Below are positions 41,762 through 47,296 of a stretch of DNA of 47,296 nucleotides, one piece after another. The stretch's first letter is position 1. Each line of letters begins with the position of its first letter. The notes beneath the pieces were generated by a model that saw only the letters and a list, made by a program, of their open reading frames with translations, was not told the origin of the DNA and searched no databases. The DNA is taken from assembly GCF_020564935.1 (NCBI RefSeq), contig NZ_JAJCXB010000055.1, positions 1-47,296 on the forward strand, in the 5' to 3' direction. This DNA is from Streptomyces pinistramenti (lineage in GTDB: Bacteria > Actinomycetota > Actinomycetes > Streptomycetales > Streptomycetaceae). The translations under genes were made by a program, and so were the position numbers.

Positions 41762-44280
41762 ACGGGACGGAGCCGGTGCTGCTCGGGGTGCGCCATCACG
41801 GCCCCGGGTCCGCGCGGGCGGTGCGGGCCGCTCTGGAGCAGTGCGCGCCCGCCGCGGTGCTGATCGAGGGCCCGCCGGAGGCGGACGCGCTGGCTCCGCT
41901 GGCCGGACGGCCGGACATGCGGCCCCCCGTCGCCCTGCTGGCCCATGTACGGGACGACCCGGGTCGCGCCGCGTTCTGGCCGCTGGCCGAGTTCTCCCCG
42001 GAGTGGGTGGCGCTGCGCTGGGCCCTGGAGCACGACGTCCCGGTCCGCTTCATCGACCTGCCGGCGGCGCACTCCCTGGCCTGGGCGGAGCCCGAACCGG
42101 CCACCGGACGCGGCCCGGCCGCGGATGTCGCCCCCGGCCCGGCCGCCGATGCCGTGCCCGGGAGCCCTTCTCCCTCCGGGCTGCACGTCGACCCGATCGG
42201 TGTGCTGGCCGAAGCGGCGGGCTACGACGATGCCGAGCGCTGGTGGGAGGACGTCGTCGAGCACCGGTCCGCGGACGGCACGGCGGCGGACGCGCTGGCG
42301 CCGTTCGCGGCGCTGGCCGAGGCGATGGCCGCGCTGCGCGAGACGTACGGCGACGGCGGGCACGACCGCGATCCCGTGCGCGAGGCCCATATGCGCCTCC
42401 GACTGCGGGCGGCCCGGCGGGAGTTCGGGGACGGTGTCGCCGTGGTGTGCGGCGCCTGGCACGTTCCGGCGCTGACCCGCAGGACCACCGTGACGGCCGA
42501 CCGGCAGCTGCTGAAGGGCCTGCCCAAGGTGAAGGCCGATCTGACCTGGGTGCCGTGGACGCACCGTCGGCTTTCCCGGAGCAGCGGATACGGTGCGGGA
42601 ATCGCCTCACCGGGCTGGTACGGCCACCTCTTCGGCGCCCCCGACCGGCCCGTCGAACGCTGGATGACCAGGGCCGCCGGGCTGCTGCGGGCCGAGGACT
42701 ACGCGGTCTCCCCGGCGCACGTCATCGAGGCGGTACGCCTGGCCGAAGGGCTCGCCACGGTGCGCGGACGCCCGCTGGCAGGGCTGGCCGAGACCATGGA
42801 CGCGATCCGGGCCGTCATGGGCGACGGATCCGACGCGCCGTCCGCGCTGATCCACGACCGGCTGGTCGTGGGGGACGCCCTGGGCGAGGTGCCCGACGAG
42901 GCCCCCGCGGTCCCGCTCCAGCGCGACATCGCCCGTACTCGGCGCACGCTGCGGCTCACACCGGAGGCGTCGGCACGGGAGGTCGAACTGGACCTGCGCA
43001 AGGAGACGGACGCCGGGCGGAGCCGGCTGCTGCACCGGCTGCGGCTGCTGGGCGTCCCCTGGGGCGAGCCCGTGCATGCCCGCGGCAGTACGGGGACGTT
43101 CCGGGAGACCTGGCGGCTGTGCTGGGAACCGGAACTCTCCGTACGCGTCGCCGAGGCCGGCATCTGGGGCACGACCGTGCTCTCCGCCGCCACCGCCAAG
43201 GCGGTGGCCGACGCCAATGCCGCCACCGCGCTCGCCGACGTGACCGTACGCGCCGAGAACTGCCTGCTCGCCGGCCTCCCGGACGCGCTGCCCGAGGTGA
43301 TGCGCGCCCTGGCGGACCGCGCCGCGCTGGACACGGACGTCGGCCGGCTGGCCCAGGCGCTGCCCGCCCTCGTACGGTCCGTGCGCTACGGCGATGTGCG
43401 CGGCACGGACGGCGCGGCGCTCCGCGAGGTGGCGACGGGCCTGGCCGAGCGGATCTTCGTCGGGCTGCCGCCGGCCTGCGCGGGTCTTGACGCGGACGGT
43501 GCGGCCGCGATGCGCCGCCATCTCGACGCCACCCAGCAGGCCGTGGCGCTCCTGGGACAGCCGGAGAACGCCGCGGCGACCGGCCGCGGCGACCGCACCG
43601 TCCCGGGTGACGGGCTGCGGGACCGGTGGGCGCAGGTGCTGCGGACGGTGGCGGAGCGGGACGGTCTGCCGGGGCTGCTGCGGGGCCGGGCGGCGCGGCT
43701 GCTGCTGGACGACGGCCGGCTGGGGGAGGGCGGGGTCGAGCGGCTGATGGGGCTCGCCCTGTCGCCGGGCGCCGAGCCCGCCGAAGCGGCGGGCTGGATC
43801 GAGGGCTTCGCCGGCGGCGGGGACGGCGGCGGCATCCTGCTGGTGCACGACGAGCGGCTGCTCGCGCTGGTCGACGGCTGGCTGACCCGGGTACCCGCCG
43901 CGGCCTTCACGGACGTACTGCCGCTGCTGCGGCGAACGTTCGCCGACTATGACGAGGGCGTACGCCGCACCCTCGGCGAACTCGTCCGCCGCGGCCCCGC
44001 GGCCGGCGGGCCAGGACCTGCGGGCAGCGGGCCCGACGACGAGGTGCCGATACCCGGCTTCGGCCCCGGCCTGGACCGGGACCGTGCCGCCGCGGTGCTG
44101 CCCACCCTGCACCTGCTGCTCGGAATGGGCCGGGAGGGATGCGATTGCGGACGTGGCCACGGATGTGACCACAGACGTGACCGGGTTCAGGGCCGGGATC
44201 GGGGTGGTGACGAGGCGGGCGGGGCAGCGGCCGTGGGTGCCGGGCAACGGAGCAACGAACCTGTGGGGGCGGGGAGATGA
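41758..44280 (+). CDS. DUF5682-type protein with a TraB/PrgY/TIKI-like N-terminal domain
   Basis: About 840 aa, joined by ATGA overlaps to the MoxR gene before and the vWA gene after. The first ~245 residues open LLGVRHHGPGSARAV (His13, His14), continue AVLIEGPPEAD (Glu37), and close with VREAHMRLRLRAARREFG and VAVVCGAWHVPAL (His235). This order parallels the GTxH, ELD, RDxYM and VGAGHvpGI motifs of the TraB/PrgY/TIKI superfamily, whose members include metal-dependent peptidases and esterase relatives. The remaining ~590 residues are mostly helical (for example LRAEDYAVSPAHVIEAVRLAEGLATVRG) and unrecognised. The DUF5682 name is from memory of the cassette; the fold is my inference from motifs. 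The family appears always to travel with MoxR and vWA genes. Confidence 0.82.
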   Translation: MNGTEPVLLGVRHHGPGSARAVRAALEQCAPAAVLIEGPPEADALAPLAGRPDMRPPVALLAHVRDDPGRAAFWPLAEFSPEWVALRWALEHDVPVRFIDLPAAHSLAWAEPEPATGRGPAADVAPGPAADAVPGSPSPSGLHVDPIGVLAEAAGYDDAERWWEDVVEHRSADGTAADALAPFAALAEAMAALRETYGDGGHDRDPVREAHMRLRLRAARREFGDGVAVVCGAWHVPALTRRTTVTADRQLLKGLPKVKADLTWVPWTHRRLSRSSGYGAGIASPGWYGHLFGAPDRPVERWMTRAAGLLRAEDYAVSPAHVIEAVRLAEGLATVRGRPLAGLAETMDAIRAVMGDGSDAPSALIHDRLVVGDALGEVPDEAPAVPLQRDIARTRRTLRLTPEASAREVELDLRKETDAGRSRLLHRLRLLGVPWGEPVHARGSTGTFRETWRLCWEPELSVRVAEAGIWGTTVLSAATAKAVADANAATALADVTVRAENCLLAGLPDALPEVMRALADRAALDTDVGRLAQALPALVRSVRYGDVRGTDGAALREVATGLAERIFVGLPPACAGLDADGAAAMRRHLDATQQAVALLGQPENAAATGRGDRTVPGDGLRDRWAQVLRTVAERDGLPGLLRGRAARLLLDDGRLGEGGVERLMGLALSPGAEPAEAAGWIEGFAGGGDGGGILLVHDERLLALVDGWLTRVPAAAFTDVLPLLRRTFADYDEGVRRTLGELVRRGPAAGGPGPAGSGPDDEVPIPGFGPGLDRDRAAAVLPTLHLLLGMGREGCDCGRGHGCDHRRDRVQGRDRGGDEAGGAAAVGAGQRSNEPVGAGR

Positions 44281-45545
44281 CGGGGATGACGACGAGCGGG
44301 ACGGCGGTGGACGGGATGGCGGCGGGCCAGGAGGCCGCCGCGGCCGGGGTGGGCCAGGCTCCGGTCTGCGGAGCGGTCGGCGGCGTGAGTGGTGCGGAGC
44401 GGTTGCGGCGCTGGCGGATGGTGCTCGGCGGGGCCGGGGCGGACGGCACCGGGTGCGTGTTGCAGGGGCGGGACGCGGCGATGGACGGTGCGCTCGCCGC
44501 GCTCTACGGGCAGGACGGCGGACGGCGGGGGGACGGCGGCGGGGGCCGCACGGCCGGGCTGGGAGCGTCGGCACCCCATGTCGCCCGCTGGCTCGGCGAC
44601 ATCCGTACGTACTTCCCCGCGTCCGTCGTGCAGGTCATGCAGCGGGACGCCATCGACCGGCTCGGCCTGGCCACGCTGTTGCTGGAGCCGGAGATGCTGG
44701 AGGCGGTGGAGGCGGACGTGCATCTGGTCGGAACCCTGCTCTCCCTCAACAAGGTGATGCCGGAGACGACCAAGGAGACCGCGCGGGCCGTGGTCCGCAA
44801 GGTTGTGGAGCAACTGGAGAAGCGGCTGGCGACCCGGGCCCGCGCCACCCTCGCAGGGGCGCTGGACCGTTCGGCCCGGATCAGCAGGCCGCGCCACCGC
44901 GACATCGACTGGGACCGTACGATCCGGGCGAACCTCAAGAACTACCTCCCCGAATACCGCACCGTCGTGCCCGAGCGGCTGGTCGGCCACGGCAGGGCCG
45001 CGCAGTCGGTGAAGAAGGAAGTGGTGCTGTGCATCGACCAGTCGGGGTCGATGGCCGCTTCCGTCGTCCACGCCTCGGTGTTCGGCGCGGTACTGGCCTC
45101 GATGCGGGCCATCGACACCCGCCTGGTCGTCTTCGACACCGCGGTGGTCGATCTGACCGACCGCATCGAGGACCCGGTCGATGTGCTCTTCGGCACCCAA
45201 CTGGGCGGCGGCACGGACATCAACCGCGCGCTCGCCTACTGCCAGTCCCGGATCACCCGGCCCGCCGAGACCGTCGTCGTCCTGATCAGCGACCTGTACG
45301 AGGGCGGCATCCGGGACGGAATGCTCAAACGGGTCGCCGCGATGAAGGCGTCCGGCGTGCAGTTCGTGTCGCTGCTCGCGCTCTCCGATGAGGGCGCACC
45401 GGCCTACGACCGCGAGCACGCCGCGGCCCTCGCGGCCCTGGGAGCACCGGCGTTCGCCTGCACACCCGATCTGTTTCCTGACGTCATGGCGGCCGCAATC
45501 GAAAAGCGCCCCCTCGCCATACCGGACATGGCGGAGCAACGGTGA
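44277..45545 (+). CDS. vWA-domain protein, MoxR partner
   Basis: About 422 aa. The ATG overlaps the upstream stop (ATGA). After a Gly/Ala-rich start, a helical N-terminal region includes HVARWLGDIRTYFPASVVQVMQRDAI and RDIDWDRTIRANLKNYLPEY, the latter typical of MoxR-linked vWA proteins. The von Willebrand A domain has an intact MIDAS: DQSGS (Asp254, Ser256, Ser258), the Thr in GGGTDINRAL and Asp in LISDLYEGG. It should bind a divalent metal and dock with the MoxR ATPase or its client. The last codons (IPDMAEQR-stop) recur 1.2 kb downstream as part of a duplicated segment. Confidence 0.93.
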   Translation: MTGMTTSGTAVDGMAAGQEAAAAGVGQAPVCGAVGGVSGAERLRRWRMVLGGAGADGTGCVLQGRDAAMDGALAALYGQDGGRRGDGGGGRTAGLGASAPHVARWLGDIRTYFPASVVQVMQRDAIDRLGLATLLLEPEMLEAVEADVHLVGTLLSLNKVMPETTKETARAVVRKVVEQLEKRLATRARATLAGALDRSARISRPRHRDIDWDRTIRANLKNYLPEYRTVVPERLVGHGRAAQSVKKEVVLCIDQSGSMAASVVHASVFGAVLASMRAIDTRLVVFDTAVVDLTDRIEDPVDVLFGTQLGGGTDINRALAYCQSRITRPAETVVVLISDLYEGGIRDGMLKRVAAMKASGVQFVSLLALSDEGAPAYDREHAAALAALGAPAFACTPDLFPDVMAAAIEKRPLAIPDMAEQR

Positions 45546-45767
45546 CAGGAATGCCGAGAGGTCTTGCGGGCCACCTGACCTGTTGTGCAAGGATCGGCGC
45601 ATCGCTCGATCACCCGTGACGTGAGCGACACCGCGGCCCTGTGCCGCAGGTGTCCCGTCCCGCTGGGAAGGTCATCCGCCGTGTCTGCTGCGTTCGTCAC
45701 GCCTGCCGCTGTGCGCCCCGTGCGCGCGGTGAGCGGGGTGCCGGGACGGCGGGCGCCGCTCGCGGGG
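45518..45767 (+). repeat. Segmental duplication, copy 1
   Basis: Aligns with 46746-46984, about 80-85% identical by eye with a few indels. It contains the vWA gene's last codons, a candidate promoter, a hairpin leader, a ribosome-binding site and the first ~29 codons of a gene. Confidence 0.85.
45589..45680 (+). other. Conserved structured leader, copy 1
   Basis: From AAGGAT (possible -10) to the start codon. TCGCTC/GAGCGA and GACACC/GGTGTC stems flank conserved loops (CACCCGTGACG); GGAAGG is the Shine-Dalgarno. Both stems are kept in copy 2. Confidence 0.5.
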
Positions 45768-45893
45768 ACTTTCACCGAAGGTCCGTCAACGTGCGTGCGA
45801 AGCAACCGAGTTGACGTGGCGGGGCACCGTAGACCGGCCGCCGATGGCGTGCACACCAGACGGTGTGCCGGAGATCGTCAACTTCCCTTCTGA
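45681..45893 (+). pseudogene. Probable remnant of a paralogue of the secreted-protein gene at the window end
   Basis: A 70-codon frame from GTG (VSAAFVTPAAVRPVRAVSG...). Its first ~29 residues resemble the start of the gene at 46907 (SAVSVVPAAVRLPRTVAARRALLAG), but the hydrophobic signal-peptide core and everything after it are replaced by unrelated Arg-rich sequence before a stop. Ribosome-binding site and leader are intact. This fits a duplicate that lost its body. A divergent functional small protein is less likely. Confidence 0.5.
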
Positions 45894-45981
45894 GACGGCG
45901 CGTTCTGCGCGTGCGTCAGGACCTGCCGCTGCGGGGGCGGGACAGGTCCGCCCAACCTCGATGCGAAGGATTCTCACCCTC

Positions 45982-46467
45982 ATGCGTCACACCATGCGCC
46001 GTTCCCTAGCGGTGGCCGCCGCTGCCGCCGGTCTGCTGGCCCTCGGCGGGACCGCCGCCCAGGCCGCCGGCCACCCCGTCTCCCACCGCTCCGTAGCAGC
46101 CGCCGCGGACGGTGAGACCGGCCGGACACCCGTCGAGCCGCCGGTCTCCCGTGACGGCGGTGAAATCGGCCGGACTCCTGTCGAGCCGCCGGTTTCCCGC
46201 ACCGCGGCCGTCGGCGGCGACGGGCTCGGCACCCCGACGCCCGCCACTCCGGCGCTCCCGGCTCACAAGCTCCCCGGTGGTCCCGCCAGTGACGACGGAA
46301 CCATCCCGCGGATTCCGTCCCTTCCGACCCTTCCGCGCGTGCCGTCCGTGCCCGGTGTGCCGTCTGTGCCGTCTGTGCCGTCCGTGCCCGGGGTTCCAAG
46401 TGTCCCGTCCGTGCCGGGTGTTCCGGCTGTTCCGGGTGTGCCGTCCGTGCACGGACAGGGCGTCTGA
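45982..46467 (+). CDS. Small secreted protein with VPSVPG repeats
   Basis: About 161 aa. The ATG at 45982 (AAGGA eleven bases upstream) or the ATG at 45994 starts a clear Sec signal peptide (RRSLAVAAAAAGLLALGGTAAQAA). The mature protein begins with two near-identical 15-residue units (GRTPVEPPVSRDGGEI / GRTPVEPPVSRTAAV), then a short linker and a C-terminal run of P-S/G-V-P repeats (VPSVPGVPSVPSVPSVPGV...). The Val-Pro-Gly-Val-rich tail resembles elastin-like or collagen-like extended chains. No LPXTG sorting motif is seen. A wall-spanning or surface role is plausible but unproven. Confidence 0.72.
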   Translation: MRHTMRRSLAVAAAAAGLLALGGTAAQAAGHPVSHRSVAAAADGETGRTPVEPPVSRDGGEIGRTPVEPPVSRTAAVGGDGLGTPTPATPALPAHKLPGGPASDDGTIPRIPSLPTLPRVPSVPGVPSVPSVPSVPGVPSVPSVPGVPAVPGVPSVHGQGV

Positions 46468-46745
46468 GGGAGAGCAACAACGTAACGGTGACGGAGGGTT
46501 CGATGCCGGCGCAGACGCGGGATGTGTCCCGCAGGTGACGCCGCGTCCTTCGTTCCGCCGGGGTGGCTGAGTGCCGCCGTCCCGGACAGTCGGGTGGTCC
46601 TATGGACAGCCGGGCGGCCCTCTGTGGGGGAGGGGCGCCCGGCCTCGGCGTTTCCGGGGGAGGGGAGTCCAGGCGTCGTGCGTGGCCAGGTGCGCCGCCG
46701 GGCTTGGTGGGGGGAACCGAGCGGAAACGAAACGTCTCCGCGTCC
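46468..46745. other. Intergenic stretch without a recognised gene
   Basis: 278 bp between the repeat-protein gene and the second duplicated segment. No ORF here has a supporting ribosome-binding site or recognisable product. Confidence 0.45.
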
Positions 46746-46984
46746 CATACCGGACATGGCGGAGGAACGGTGACAGGAGGGCCGGGGGGACTTGCGGGTC
46801 ACCTGGCCTGTCGTGCAAGGATCAGGGCATCGCTTGAGCACCCGTGACGCGAGTGACACCGAGGCCGTGTGCCCGGGTGTCCCCGTCCTTCTGGGAAGGT
46901 CTCCTCTTGTCTGCTGTGTCCGTCGTGCCTGCCGCCGTGCGCCTTCCGCGCACCGTGGCCGCGCGGCGTGCACTGCTCGCGGGG
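46746..46984 (+). repeat. Segmental duplication, copy 2
   Basis: Counterpart of 45518-45767. It begins with an orphan copy of the vWA gene end (IPDMAEER-stop) that has no gene upstream of it, showing that the segment was copied from the vWA side. Confidence 0.85.
46817..46906 (+). other. Conserved structured leader, copy 2
   Basis: AAGGAT, then TCGCTTG/CGAGTGA and GACACC/GGTGTC stems and GGAAGG seven bases before the TTG start. Stem bases that differ from copy 1 still pair (including G-U), which favours selection on RNA structure. Confidence 0.5.
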
Positions 46985-47296
46985 TTCTTCCTGATCGGCT
47001 TCGTGGCCCTCGGCTTCGCCTTCGGCCCCGGCGCCCACGCGGACGACCGTACGCAGGGCCTGACCGGGGCCCTCGCCCCGGCTCAGGCCGTGACGGCGCC
47101 GCAGGGCGGCCACCGGGCGGGCGCCATTGACGCGGCGTCGCCTGTTGCGGTGTCAGCCGAGGACGCGGCGTCTTCCGACCAGCCGTCGCCGAAGGTCCGG
47201 GCAACGCCCGCGGGCCGGGCGTCGGCGCCGACCGTCCCGGCTCCGGCCGAGGCGACGGCACCGGTCCGGGCCGCCACCCGGGCCGGGACGCCGGTG
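46907..47296 (+). CDS. Secreted protein, truncated by the window end
   Basis: 130 codons without a stop. The TTG start (GGAAGG seven bases upstream) or a GTG three codons later gives SAVSVVPAAVRLPRTVAARR followed by a hydrophobic signal core (LLAGFFLIGFVALGFAFGPGAHA), then an Ala/Pro/Thr-rich low-complexity mature region. It is probably an exported surface protein; the type cannot be judged without the C-terminus. Confidence 0.7.
   Translation, partial: MSAVSVVPAAVRLPRTVAARRALLAGFFLIGFVALGFAFGPGAHADDRTQGLTGALAPAQAVTAPQGGHRAGAIDAASPVAVSAEDAASSDQPSPKVRATPAGRASAPTVPAPAEATAPVRAATRAGTPV

Noticed and set aside
1..47296. Search for tRNA/rRNA genes, transposases, integrases, attachment sites and CRISPR arrays
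   Set aside because: None recognised anywhere in the window.

Overview
This is a window of very GC-rich actinobacterial chromosome, almost certainly Streptomyces or a close relative. The reasons are G/C-dominated third codon positions, mycothiol-linked and WhiB-free actinobacterial protein families, many GTG and TTG starts, leaderless-looking genes, and a gene set (guaA, a chorismate mutase, pcrA, an NlpC/P60 hydrolase behind a c-di-AMP riboswitch, icmB) that I recall lying together in the core of Streptomyces chromosomes. I see no tRNA, rRNA, insertion sequence, phage gene or CRISPR array. The region reads as core chromosome rich in signalling genes.

Layout, left to right. At 34-5022 are an ECF-type sigma factor with a coupled zinc-finger/maleylpyruvate-isomerase-like anti-sigma protein, a STAS anti-sigma antagonist, and a NarL-type two-component pair. 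At 5325-9622 are a polytopic membrane protein, a Ser/Thr kinase with an extracytoplasmic sensor, and a stand-alone membrane-anchored protein resembling that sensor. At 9793-13412 are a succinate-semialdehyde dehydrogenase and a GMC oxidoreductase. At 14114-17424 are a chorismate mutase (with a candidate Phe/Tyr attenuator leader), divergent guaA, and a beta-hydroxyacid dehydrogenase. At 17524-19974 are a small hypothetical protein, a membrane protein and a 40-codon ORF. At 20010-26260 is an envelope-stress block: a PspC membrane protein, a second Ser/Thr kinase, a PspC histidine kinase and its LuxR-type regulator. At 26522-29059 are an esterase, a GNAT acetyltransferase and a small membrane protein. 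At 29212-36181 are an NlpC/P60 hydrolase with a c-di-AMP riboswitch, the helicase PcrA, an M23 peptidase and a lipase-like hydrolase. At 36600 is the B12-binding subunit icmB.

At 37167-45545 is the most interesting unit: a divergent five-gene cassette (SWIM zinc-finger protein and DUF5691 leftward; MoxR AAA ATPase, DUF5682 and vWA proteins rightward, tiled by ATGA overlaps). Its shared control region carries two back-to-back matches to the RecA-independent (PafBC-type) DNA-damage promoter, TTGTCRGTG-N8-TANNNT. The same element precedes pcrA. The cassette therefore looks like a DNA-damage-inducible ATPase/vWA machine of unknown function. The first domain of DUF5682 looks to me like the TraB/PrgY/TIKI fold.

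The right end (45518-47296) holds two imperfect copies of a roughly 240-bp segment. Each contains the last codons of the vWA gene, a candidate promoter, a conserved two-hairpin leader and the 5' end of a secreted-protein gene. Between them lies a small exported protein made of VPSVPG-type repeats. The last gene runs off the window.
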